Shown here: in pieces, positions 22,369 through 32,000 of the stretch
Layout: each line of letters opens with the position of its first letter
Numbering within the stretch: the stretch's first letter is position 1
Origin: JACJYC01 sp964558465
GTDB taxonomy: Bacteria; Bacteroidota; Bacteroidia; Chitinophagales; Saprospiraceae
Length of the DNA: 64,000 nt
Direction: 5' to 3'
Assembly (NCBI GenBank): GCA_964558465.1
Contig: CAZLEF010000013.1
Span: 40,058 to 104,057, forward strand
Translations under genes and position numbers: made by a program
The notes under the pieces: model-generated
What the model was told of the DNA's origin: nothing
Database searches by the model: none
Seen by the model: the letters and a program-made list of their open reading frames with translations, nothing else

Positions 22369-25179
22369 ATGTTTGAACGTCTATCAACCCTTGCAGCGCT
22401 TGCCTTTGCCTGCTGCATATTCAGTGTCAACCTCAATGGCCAAACCATTTTCCAGGGGAAAGTTATCGATCAATTGACAGGTAACCCCATTCCAGGCGCC
22501 ATCATCAGCATGCAATCAGCCCGGACGAGTACCGACGCTGATGGCCTGTTTAAACTCGAGACGGTGATAGGGGAGGGTGAAATCGTGATCACCTTGAATG
22601 CCCCCGGTTACCGGACCCTCAACCTCTCACAGAAAGCCGACGGAAGGTCTGTGATCGATTTTGGAGAGATCAACCTTGAAGTGGAAGAAAACCAGGAGCA
22701 GATCAGCTCCGAAGAGATCATTCCTACCATCACCCTGAGTACAGATGAAGATGCAAGCGCCGGAGCGCAGAACATTTCAGGTGTACTCACGGCCTCCCGG
22801 GATGTTTTCATCTCTGCGGCAGCCTTTAATTTCGGCACTTACCGGTTCAATATCAGGGGGTATGATTCCGAAAATTCATTGGTCCTTTTTAATGGCGTTC
22901 CCATGAACGACCCGGAAAGCGGCGGTGTTTTCTGGAGCGAATGGGGCGGCCTGAATGACGTTACCCGCAACCGGGATAATATCATCGGCCTGGAAGCCGG
23001 AGAGTTTTCCTTCGGCGGCATCGGCGGAGCTTCCAATATTGATACACGCGCCTCCAACCATCGCAAACAGTTCCGGGTTTCCTATGCCCTTTCCAACCGG
23101 GCTTACCGGCATAGAGCGATGGGCACCTGGTCGACCGGCTTGCTGAAAAACGGTTGGGCGCTTTCCCTGAGCGCTTCCAGCCGATGGGCAAAAGAAGGCT
23201 ACGTGCCAGGTACGTTTTACGACGCCTGGTCGTATTTTATGAGTGTCGACAAAAAATTCAATGATAAACATCTGTTCAACCTGACGATCATGGGCGCCCC
23301 CAATAAACGGGGACGATCGGCTGCAGCCACCCAGGAAATGTACGACCTTGCCGGCACGAATTATTATAACTCCTACTGGGGATATCAAAACGGCGAAAAA
23401 CGGAATTCGCGGGTGGCCTACAACCACCAGCCAATGTTCATTTTACGCCACGATTGGGATATTTCCGGTAAAGCCAGGCTGACAACCGCCGGATCTTACC
23501 AGTTTGGCCGAAACGGGAGCACTGCGTTGGACTGGTACGACGCCCGCGACCCCCGGCCAGACTACTACCGGCGCCTGCCCAGCTATATTCAGAACGAACA
23601 GTCCGGCATCGTCGAATCCTTGCTCCGCGAAAATGAAAGTCTGCGCCAATTGGATTGGGACTATATGTTCGAGGTTAACCGCGATAATCTGAAGACCATT
23701 GAAAACGCCAATGGCATCGAAGGCAACAGCGTCACAGGGAACCGGGCGCAGTATGTGATCGAAGAGCGGCGTTATGACAGCAAAACCGCCAACCTGAATA
23801 CCGTGCTGGACTGGGATATCAACGACCACCTCACCATCAACGGAGGCTTGAATTACCAGTTGTACGTCAGCGAAAACTTTAAAGTACTGGACGACCTTTT
23901 GGGCGCCGACTTTTATGTCGACATTGACAAGTTCTCCGAATTTGTGCCCGGGGCCACCAACGACTATATTCAGAACGACCTGACCATCCCCAACCGGATA
24001 CTGGAAGAAGGAGATGTTTTTGGATACAACTACAATATCCATGTAAGGAAGGCCGGCGGCTGGCTTCAGGGAGATTTTTCCTACAAACGGTTTGATTTTT
24101 TCCTGGGTGGAAGCGCCAATCAAAATACCTTCTGGCGGGAAGGCAAGGTGCAAAACGGGCGGTTTCCGGATAACTCGCTGGGTGAATCGGAAAAAGCGAA
24201 TTTCCTCGAATACGGGGCGAAATCCGGTATTACCTACAAACTCGACGGCCGGAATTATTTCCTGCTGAACGGCGGTTATTTTTCCCGCGCACCCATCTCA
24301 AGAAACGGTTTTTTGGCGCAGAGAGTCCGCAACACCCTGGTAGAAGACATGACCAATGAAAAGATCCTATCGCTGGAAGGCGGTTACCTGCTCAGGGCGC
24401 CCTACGCCAAGGCCCGCCTGGTCGGTTATTATACAGAATTTAAAGACCAGTTGTACAACCGGAGTTTGTTCCTCGACAGCAACCTCGGTGAGGGTTTGAT
24501 ATCGGAAGGCGGATTTGTCAATTATATTATGACCGGCATCGATACCCGGCACATGGGTTTGGAAATCGCAGGGGAGATCCGGGTTTTTTCCCGTCTGAAG
24601 GTCAGCGCTGTTGCGGCCCTTGGCCAATATCAGTATACCAGCAGGCCGGTTGCCCAGATTTACCTGGACAATTCTGCCGAAAAACTGGGTGAAAAAATCA
24701 TTTACCTGAAAAATTTTTATGTGCCCAACGGCCCCCAGAAAGCCTATACATTCGGGCTGAATTACAGCGGAAAAGATTTCTGGTTTGCCAGCCTCAACTT
24801 CAATTTCTTTGACGACATTTATATGGATTTCTATCCGGAGCGGAGAACGCTGGAGGCCGTTTCTTACGTGCCCAATCCGGACTATTCCCAGCAAGTAGTG
24901 GATCCGGATTCGGAACTCTGGCGGAAGATTGTCCACCAGGAGAAGGCGCCTTCTGCGTATACCCTTGACTTTTTCGGCGGAAAATCCTGGAAAATCAACG
25001 ACCTCTTCATCTATCTCAATGTCGGGGTAAACAATATCCTGGACAAAAAAGACTTCATTACAGGCGGATACGAGCAATTCAGGTTTGACTTTGAAAACAA
25101 GAACGTCGACCTTTTTCCCAACCGCTATTTCTATAGTTTCGGCCGGAATTATTTTATAAGCCTGGCCTTTAAAATTTAA
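22369..25179 (+). CDS. TonB-dependent outer-membrane receptor with carboxypeptidase-regulatory-like N-terminus
   Basis: The 936-residue outer-membrane protein has a signal peptide ending near NLNGQ (about residue 25). A CarboxypepD_reg-like domain covers about residues 28-105 (GKVIDQLTGNPIPGAIISMQ), a plug domain about 130-240 (RFNIRGYDSENSLVLFNGVP, GGIGGASNIDTRAS), and a beta-barrel fills the rest with alternating aromatic strands to the C-terminus. It should import a substrate too large for porins. The DUF5689 lipoprotein follows after 24 bp in the place a SusD would occupy, but it is unrelated to SusD. A secreted nuclease-family gene is divergent. Confidence 0.93.
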   Translation: MFERLSTLAALAFACCIFSVNLNGQTIFQGKVIDQLTGNPIPGAIISMQSARTSTDADGLFKLETVIGEGEIVITLNAPGYRTLNLSQKADGRSVIDFGEINLEVEENQEQISSEEIIPTITLSTDEDASAGAQNISGVLTASRDVFISAAAFNFGTYRFNIRGYDSENSLVLFNGVPMNDPESGGVFWSEWGGLNDVTRNRDNIIGLEAGEFSFGGIGGASNIDTRASNHRKQFRVSYALSNRAYRHRAMGTWSTGLLKNGWALSLSASSRWAKEGYVPGTFYDAWSYFMSVDKKFNDKHLFNLTIMGAPNKRGRSAAATQEMYDLAGTNYYNSYWGYQNGEKRNSRVAYNHQPMFILRHDWDISGKARLTTAGSYQFGRNGSTALDWYDARDPRPDYYRRLPSYIQNEQSGIVESLLRENESLRQLDWDYMFEVNRDNLKTIENANGIEGNSVTGNRAQYVIEERRYDSKTANLNTVLDWDINDHLTINGGLNYQLYVSENFKVLDDLLGADFYVDIDKFSEFVPGATNDYIQNDLTIPNRILEEGDVFGYNYNIHVRKAGGWLQGDFSYKRFDFFLGGSANQNTFWREGKVQNGRFPDNSLGESEKANFLEYGAKSGITYKLDGRNYFLLNGGYFSRAPISRNGFLAQRVRNTLVEDMTNEKILSLEGGYLLRAPYAKARLVGYYTEFKDQLYNRSLFLDSNLGEGLISEGGFVNYIMTGIDTRHMGLEIAGEIRVFSRLKVSAVAALGQYQYTSRPVAQIYLDNSAEKLGEKIIYLKNFYVPNGPQKAYTFGLNYSGKDFWFASLNFNFFDDIYMDFYPERRTLEAVSYVPNPDYSQQVVDPDSELWRKIVHQEKAPSAYTLDFFGGKSWKINDLFIYLNVGVNNILDKKDFITGGYEQFRFDFENKNVDLFPNRYFYSFGRNYFISLAFKI

Positions 25180-25203
25180 ATTTTTAATCCAAAATAACCG
25201 AAT

Positions 25204-27216
25204 ATGATCCGTTTGAATGGCCAATGGATTCTTTTGATTGCCATTTCAGCTCTTCTGACCTGGACAGGCTGCGTCGACCAGAACTTTGACGAGCCGCCTG
25301 TCAGGGGATTGAGTACCCTTGAACCCAATAAAACCATCGCAGACCTGCTGGCGCTGGGCGCCGGAACCGGCGACGTTGAAATTGACGAAGAATTCAATAT
25401 CGGCGGCGTAGTTGTAGCCGACGACGAATCCGGAAACTTTTACAAACAAATCGTTATTCAGGACAATACCGGCGGGATACTGGTTCGGTTGAATGCCATC
25501 GGTTTGTATAATGATTTTCCGATCGGATCCAGAGTGGTGATCAAGTGCCAGGGTTTGTCGCTCGGGTATTATGAGGGTTTGCCCCAATTGAACGGCAGCC
25601 CGGGCCAGTCTGTCGAGGAAGTCAGGATCAATCAACACGTTTTTTTAACGGAGCGGGATGTTGCTGTTGAGCCGAAAGTTGTGACCATCGAACAATTGGC
25701 CGATGACGCATTTTTAAAGCCGTTGCTCAATACCCTGGTCCGGTTTGAAAATGTGCAGTTTTCCAGCGCCGACGCCGGGCAAACCTATGCCGATGCGATC
25801 ACACAGTTCTCCCTGAACCGCAACGTCGAAGATTGTGATGATAATACAATTATTCTTCGTTCAAGCGGATTCGCGAATTTTGCAGCCAGCCTTACCCCCA
25901 CTGGAAATGGAAGCCTGGAAGCCATTATGAGCGTTTTCAGGGGAACCCGGCAGTTGGTTATCCGGGACCCGGAGGACGTGCAAATGGCCGGCGACCGCTG
26001 CGGCGGAACTGCCGGAGGAACCGTAATGCCCATCAATGACCTTCGGGCCGTTTATACGGGCGGAGGCGTTAGCGGACCAGATAATAAAAACATCAAAGGC
26101 GTTGTGATCTCCGATCGCGCCAACGGAAACTGGGATGGCCGGAATATGGTTGTACAGGACGCCTCAGGTGGGATTGTGGTGCGTTTTACCTCTAATCATT
26201 CCTTTGATCTGGGCGATGAGGTGGAGATCAGCGTCAGCGGGGAAGAGCTTTCCGAATTCAGAGGATTGCTTCAGGTCAACCAGGTGTCGCTGGACAACGC
26301 CCTGAAAACGGGCTCGGGCCAAACAATGACCCCCAGGACAACTACCATCCAGGAATACAAGGCAAATGCCGAGGCCTGGGAGTCGACATTGGTCAAATTC
26401 TCATCGGTTGAATTGACCGGAAACGCTGTTTTTTCCGGTACGGTCACCGTGACGGACGGTGCAAATACCGTACCAATGTTTACCAGGGGCGCAGCCAACT
26501 TTTCCGCCAATCCGGTGCCTGCCGGCAAGGTGGATGTGACCGCGGTGGCCTCCGACTTTGACGGCGCACAACTCATTATCCGGAGCCCGGCCGATATCCA
26601 GGGCGGTACAACCGGCGGCGGCACGGGAGTTTCCGCATTCCAGTTGAGGGAGCTTTTTAAAGGAGGCCTCGGAACCGTCCCGGCCGGCAACGTGATCAAA
26701 GGAATTGTCGTGTCTGATTATGTAAACGCCAATATTACCAGCCGGAATATTGTCCTCCAGGATACTTCGGGAGGGATCGTAATCCGTTTTTCTGCTGACC
26801 ACACCTTTGTGCTGGGGTCGGAAGTAGAGATCCAGGTGGGCGGCCAGGAATTGTCGGAATTTAACGGTTTGCTGCAAGTCAACAATGTCCCTGTCAGTCT
26901 TGCCAAAAATCTTGGGGCAGGCGTCCTGCCAACCCCCAAAGTGGTAACCGTCCAGGAAGTGCTGACCAGCATGCAGGGGGATCAAAAACTGGAATCCACG
27001 CTTGTCAAAATACTGAATGCTACTTTTCCTGACGGAGGGTCCTATTCCGGCAGCAAAAATGTAACGGACGGGACGGGCACAATCGTCCTATTCACCAGAT
27101 CGCAAGCTACTTTTGCCAACTCAAACGTGCCGACCGGGGCTGTGACCCTGGTGGGCGTCGTTTCCGATTTTAACGCCCCGCAGGTAGCTATCCGGAACCT
27201 GACGGATATTCAATAA
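25204..27216 (+). CDS. Lipoprotein with three DUF5689/OB-fold-like domains
   Basis: The 670-residue protein has a lipoprotein signal (LLTWTGC, acylated Cys about residue 22). It contains three copies of a module marked by GVVVADDESGNFYKQIVIQD, GVVISDRANGNWDGRNMVVQD and GIVVSDYVNANITSRNIVLQD, each followed by TGGI or SGGI and V-R/I-R-F, at roughly residues 60-270, 285-470 and 480-670. Modules 2 and 3 are much more alike, so the last duplication is younger. DUF5689 resembles the OB-fold domains of extracellular nucleases such as YhcR. It probably sits at the outer membrane with the upstream TonB receptor, binding nucleic acid or another polyanion. Confidence 0.88.
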   Translation: MIRLNGQWILLIAISALLTWTGCVDQNFDEPPVRGLSTLEPNKTIADLLALGAGTGDVEIDEEFNIGGVVVADDESGNFYKQIVIQDNTGGILVRLNAIGLYNDFPIGSRVVIKCQGLSLGYYEGLPQLNGSPGQSVEEVRINQHVFLTERDVAVEPKVVTIEQLADDAFLKPLLNTLVRFENVQFSSADAGQTYADAITQFSLNRNVEDCDDNTIILRSSGFANFAASLTPTGNGSLEAIMSVFRGTRQLVIRDPEDVQMAGDRCGGTAGGTVMPINDLRAVYTGGGVSGPDNKNIKGVVISDRANGNWDGRNMVVQDASGGIVVRFTSNHSFDLGDEVEISVSGEELSEFRGLLQVNQVSLDNALKTGSGQTMTPRTTTIQEYKANAEAWESTLVKFSSVELTGNAVFSGTVTVTDGANTVPMFTRGAANFSANPVPAGKVDVTAVASDFDGAQLIIRSPADIQGGTTGGGTGVSAFQLRELFKGGLGTVPAGNVIKGIVVSDYVNANITSRNIVLQDTSGGIVIRFSADHTFVLGSEVEIQVGGQELSEFNGLLQVNNVPVSLAKNLGAGVLPTPKVVTVQEVLTSMQGDQKLESTLVKILNATFPDGGSYSGSKNVTDGTGTIVLFTRSQATFANSNVPTGAVTLVGVVSDFNAPQVAIRNLTDIQ

Positions 27217-27222
27217 GAAACC

Positions 27223-27279
27223 AGTTGGCAGTTCTCAGTCCGCAGTCTGTAGTCTGCGGTCGACTGCGGACTGCCAACT
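27223..27279. repeat. Bulged palindrome between convergent genes
   Basis: AGTTGGCAGT (27223-27232) and CCGCAGTC (27240-27247) pair with GACTGCGGACTGCCAACT (27262-27279), giving an 18-bp stem with a 7-nt bulge on the left arm. It lies between the convergent stops at 27216 and 27297 and can act as a bidirectional terminator. The CAGTC/GACTG-rich sequence continues to about 27296. It looks like the low-complexity intergenic repeats common in Bacteroidota. Confidence 0.65.
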
Positions 27280-27296
27280 ACAGACTGAAGACTGAA

Positions 27297-27821
27297 TTAA
27301 TCAGTCGGCGCCTGCCTGCCTTTTCTGAAAGCAAGCGTGCTCGGCGCAACCCCTAAATTTTCATCCAGGCTGGTTTGCGGCGACAACCATTTCCACCCGA
27401 TCTTGATGATGGCCAGGTGGTGTATGGCATGGTCATGAATGAACATCAGTTCCCTGCCGACAGATGAATGAAACTGGGAAAAACCGTTTGACAGTCCGGC
27501 GCTTTCTACGTGAGATTTCACCAGCATTTTTTTGTTTTCATCCAGGTTTTCCAGCTCAGGCAACAAACTCCTGAATGCTTCGCTGGCGAATACCGGGTCT
27601 TTTTCAATTAATGGGTTGCGCTCCCTGGAAGCGTAATTGAGTTCGCATTCAGAAAGGCCTTTAACAAAACATTGATAAAAATCGAAAATATGCCTGAAAT
27701 GCTGGCCCAATGTTGCATCATTGAAAAGCGGCAACGGACGGCAATAATCTCCTCTGTCGATTTGCCTCAGCAGCGAAATAATTTGCTCCGCCATTTCCAG
27801 GGCGGCAATTCTTCCATTCAT
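27297..27821 (-). CDS. DinB-like four-helix protein
   Basis: The 174-residue protein shows the DinB/YfiT four-helix pattern, with likely metal-binding histidines in GQHFRHIFDFYQ and FIHDHAIHHLAII. Members bind divalent metal; some are thiol transferases or mycothiol/bacillithiol-type enzymes, but this one cannot be assigned. It follows folD by 10 bp on the same strand, so it is probably cotranscribed with it. Confidence 0.85.
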   Translation of the reverse strand: MNGRIAALEMAEQIISLLRQIDRGDYCRPLPLFNDATLGQHFRHIFDFYQCFVKGLSECELNYASRERNPLIEKDPVFASEAFRSLLPELENLDENKKMLVKSHVESAGLSNGFSQFHSSVGRELMFIHDHAIHHLAIIKIGWKWLSPQTSLDENLGVAPSTLAFRKGRQAPTD

Positions 27822-27831
27822 TTACCAGAAT

Positions 27832-28722
27832 TTAAGGATAAATTTCTTTTCGGTTGGCTTTGAGCGTGTTTAACATCAGGGATACTACGGTCATCGGTCC
27901 TACACCGCCCGGAACCGGGGTGATGAACGAGGTTTTGGGTGCAACGGCCGCAAAATCCACATCGCCGGCGAGCCGGAATCCTTTTTTTGTGCCGGGGGCT
28001 TCTACCCGGTTGATGCCGACATCGATGACAACCGCGCCTTCCTTCACCATATTTGCAGTAATGAAGTTAGGCCGGCCGATCGCAGCGATGAGAATATCGG
28101 CTCTGCGGGTATGCACCTCCAGGTTTTGGGTCCTGCTGTGGCATATCGTTACAGTGCCATTGCCCGGATTGGATTTTTGTGAAAGCAAGAGTGCAACCGG
28201 CGTTCCGACGATATTGCTGCGTCCCACCACTACAACTTCTTTACCATCAGCGGAGATGCCATACCTTTTCAGCATTTCAACGATCCCGCAAGGTGTAGCA
28301 GGCAGGTAACAGGGCAGACCTTGGGCCATTCTGCCGAAATTAACGGGATGAAAACCATCCACGTCCTTCTCCGGGCGGATGGCCAGCGTAATTTTTTCTT
28401 CATTGATATGGCGGGGCAAAGGCAATTGAACGATGAAGCCGTCTATTTCAGGGTCATCGTTCAGCCTTTTGACAATTTCAAGAAGTGCACTTTCGGAAAT
28501 GTCGGATTCCCGACGGATGAGTGTAGACAGAAAACCGACTTCCTCACATGACCGGACCTTGTTGCGGACATAAACCTGGCTTGCGGGGTCTTCTCCGATC
28601 AGGACGGCCGCCAAATGGGGCGCCCTCCGGCCCTGGCCGATAATCTTTTCAACCTCCCCTTTAATTTCTTTTTTGATCTCCTGGGCAAGCAGTGTGCCGT
28701 TCATTTCGACCATTTTGATCAT
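27832..28722 (-). CDS. folD: Methylenetetrahydrofolate dehydrogenase/methenyltetrahydrofolate cyclohydrolase
   Basis: This bifunctional one-carbon enzyme interconverts 5,10-methylene- and 10-formyl-tetrahydrofolate. The 296-residue protein has the FolD signatures: SQVYVRNKVRSCEEVGF with the catalytic YxxxK, GFIVQLPLPRHINE, KDVDGFHPVN, the NADP site VVVGRSNIVGTPVALLL and the C-terminal TPVPGGVGPMTV. Length and motifs are normal. In-frame ATGs at 28722, 28713 and 28704 are alternative starts. A -7 element (TACCTTTG, 28780-28773) lies about 50 bp upstream. A DinB-like gene follows after 10 bp. Confidence 0.96.
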   Translation of the reverse strand: MIKMVEMNGTLLAQEIKKEIKGEVEKIIGQGRRAPHLAAVLIGEDPASQVYVRNKVRSCEEVGFLSTLIRRESDISESALLEIVKRLNDDPEIDGFIVQLPLPRHINEEKITLAIRPEKDVDGFHPVNFGRMAQGLPCYLPATPCGIVEMLKRYGISADGKEVVVVGRSNIVGTPVALLLSQKSNPGNGTVTICHSRTQNLEVHTRRADILIAAIGRPNFITANMVKEGAVVIDVGINRVEAPGTKKGFRLAGDVDFAAVAPKTSFITPVPGGVGPMTVVSLMLNTLKANRKEIYP

Positions 28723-28772
28723 TTAAATCGTTAACCCGGCTTGGTTTCGGCCGCAACCGGCAAAAAGTTTGG

Positions 28773-28780
28773 CAAAGGTA
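28773..28780 (-). promoter_or_regulatory. -7 promoter element of folD
   Basis: Read leftward, TACCTTTG matches TAnnTTTG and gives a leader of about 45 nt to folD. It shares the 326-bp divergent intergenic region (28723-29048) with the adhesin promoter. I see no other gene or structured RNA in that region. Confidence 0.45.
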
Positions 28781-28837
28781 AGCGTTTTGTAAATAAAAAA
28801 TATTTTTCCCGATTGTTACAAAAATTTTCAATCCGTG

Positions 28838-28866
28838 TTGAATGTATTCACAATTTTTTATCTTTG
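28838..28866 (+). promoter_or_regulatory. Promoter of the SprB-like adhesin operon
   Basis: TTG at 28838-28840 and TATCTTTG at 28859-28866 match the -33 and -7 elements, with an 18-bp spacer. The predicted start near 28872 leaves a leader of about 175 nt to the ATG at 29049, unusually long for this genome. I found no recognisable riboswitch in the leader. Confidence 0.5.
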
Positions 28867-29048
28867 TCCGAGCTGAAAATACACCCACGCACCTGTTTCA
28901 AATTCAGCTGCCCTTCTGAACGCCCTCGGAAGTGCGCCGTGTACGGCCAAATCTCATGACGACCGCTTAGGCGATGAAATCCCTTATCCATTTTAAGAAG
29001 GTTGTGTCTTTCTGTTTAGAGCATATTTGATCAATCAATCAAAACGCC

Positions 29049-32000
29049 ATGTTCATGCGGACTAATTATTTCGTCATTCCTTTGTTTTTATTTATCAGTG
29101 GTTCAGCTTTTGGTCAGAATTATCTTATGAACGGGACCCCGATCAATGATTGCAATGGGTTTTTCCTGGACAGCGGTGGGAACGGTGATTACGGACCCAA
29201 CCAAAACTTTACCACCACCATCTGTTCCGATGGAACCAACACCCATATCAAACTGGTATTTTCAGGCGTGGATATGGGGCCGGGGGATACCCTTTATTTT
29301 TATGACGGGACAACCGTGAACCCCAACACGTATTTGTCCAACAATTATCATTTCCCACCCGGTGCGCCTTTTATCATTCAGGCGACAGCCGAGAATACCT
29401 CCGGATGCGTTACAATCCGGTTTGTCTCTAATGGAAGTCAACAGGGACCAGGCTGGAGCGCAAAGATTGAATGTCTGACGGCTTGCCAAACGATCTTGTC
29501 TCAGGTTTTGACCACCGATCCGCCGCTTGTTCCGGCTGATACAGGGTACATTGATATTTGTCCGGGAGACCGGGTTGCTTTCAGTGGCGCCGGCCTTTAC
29601 CCTCAAAATGGGGTGGTTTATCAGCATTCCGACGCCACTTCGGCATTCGAATGGGAGTTTGGAGACGGCTCCACCGCCGTAGGGCCCAATGCAAGCCATG
29701 TCTACACTGAACCTGGCGGGTATAAGGTGCAATTAAGAATAAGAGACGTCAAAGGTTGTTATAACACCAATTATCTGGGTTTAAGGATCCGGGTGGCCGG
29801 CTCTCCTACTTTTGATACAGACGAATTGCCCGACCAGATCTGTGCGGGCGATACAATCGCTTTAAACTCCGGCGCAGTTCTCTCTAATCCGGAAACCTTC
29901 CTCGCCGGCGCCATTGTGTCCGATTCGCTTGCTTTGCCAGACGGTACCGGTTCTACTTATCGGGACACGGTCTTTATTACAGATTTTGCACCGGGTCAAA
30001 CTTTTTCCGGCGCCAGCAACCTGGAATCCATCTGCGTAAATATGGAACATTCCTGGATGCACGATCTGGATATCTTCCTTTTTTGCCCTAATGGAGATTC
30101 CATAAAATTGCAAGACCAGGAGTTCATCGGGAATGAAGTTTTTCTGGGCATTCCATATACCGCCGACGACGCCATGAATCCAATGGTTCCCGCTCCGGGT
30201 GTCGGATACAATTATTGTTGGACTGCCGGCGCCGGCCTCTTTACCTGGACCCAGCATACCAACACTTTTGACCCGCAAACCCTGCCGGAAGGCGACTATA
30301 GGCCTTATGAGTCGTTTGCAGGTCTTGTCGGATGCCCACTGAACGGGGAATGGGCGTTGGAAGTTCGCGATTTATGGGGAGAAGACAATGGCTGGATTTT
30401 TGAATGGAGCATTAATTTTGCTCCGGGTTTATTTCCTGACCTTGAAGTGTTTGATCCCGGCATTGCGGATTACAGCCTTGTTGAAAGTCCCTTTTCCATC
30501 TACTACGATCAGGATTCCATGGTGGCTGTGCCGACCAATGCCGGGCAAGCCAATTTTATGGTAACGGCCACTGACGGATTTGGTTGTGTATGGGATACCT
30601 CGATGGTGGTGCCGGTATTGCCGCCTACCCACCCGGAATGCCGCTCTTGCGAAGACCTGATCGCCTCGCCCCAGGATGCCGTTATTTGCCAGAACGATGA
30701 TGTCGCATTCAATGTAGCTTCCCCCATTCAGGCGCAAACCAACATTACTTTCGAAGCTTTTCCAAACGAACCGATCGGATTCTCCAATCACCCGCCGGCC
30801 AATCCGTATTATGCCTATATCAACGTCAACAGCATCAGACCGCTAACACTGACCAATCCAAACACCCAGATTATCTCGGTTTGCGTAAACCTTGAAACGG
30901 ATTATGATTCCGATATCCGGTTATTCCTCAGGGCGCCCGGCGGCCAGACCCTTGAACTCTCTACCGGGAACGGAGGTTCCGGCGACAATTATACCAATAC
31001 CTGTTTTACACCGACGGCCGCAACGCCCATCACAGCCGGGGCAGCGCCTTTCACCGGCAATTTCAGGCCGGAAGGCAACTGGGCCGTATTTAATAATGCC
31101 AATGTCGAAGGCAACTGGGCCCTCGTAGTCTCCGATCAGTTCGGAATCAATGAACTCGGTGTTCTGAAGTCCTGGTCCATTACTTTCCGGTCTACCAATC
31201 AGGTAACTTATACCTGGACGCCTGGCACAGGACTTTCCTGCACCAACTGCGCCAACCCGGTTGCTGCGCCCGCCGTGACGACAACCTATTATGTGAACGC
31301 TGCAGACAGTTATGGTTGCCTTGCCCGCGACACCGTATTGGTTGGCGTTGTAGGCGATCTGGAAGCGCCCGTTGTCACCTGCGATATCACCGGCGACGGC
31401 CAGCTTACCTTCTGGTGGACCCAGGTGGAAGCCTTTGAACAATACGAGGTTCGCATTACGCAAAACGGCGTCCAGGGCGCCTGGACCGGCCCCTATACCG
31501 GGCTCAGTTATATGGTCGACAACCTGGTCAATAATGACAATGTGGGGCTTGAGGTCAGGGTATACGGAGGCGCCCAGCCATTATTGTGTATCATCAATTC
31601 GGGCAGTTCTTCCTGTATTTACGACCGCTGCTTTTTAACCCTGAGCGAAGAAAATATTACAGGAGTAACCTGCTCCGGGGATTCTGACGGCGCCGCTTCT
31701 TTCTCCGCCGTCCTCAACATGGGCGCACTGACTTATTTCCTGGACGGATCCAATGACGGACAACCCACCCCTGATTTTTCAAATTTGACCGGCGGGCCTC
31801 ATTTTGTTGTTGCCCAGGACATCGACGGTTGTACGGATACCCTTGATTTTGTGGTACCGGAGCCACTGGAGGTCTTGCCTGTTATCCAGGTTGTACAAGA
31901 AGTGCGTTGCAACAATGGCCAGGATGGCTCCCTGACGGCTTCCGCAACCGGAGGAACCGGAACTTTTACTTATTCCTGGAACAATGGCGCAGCAACTGCA

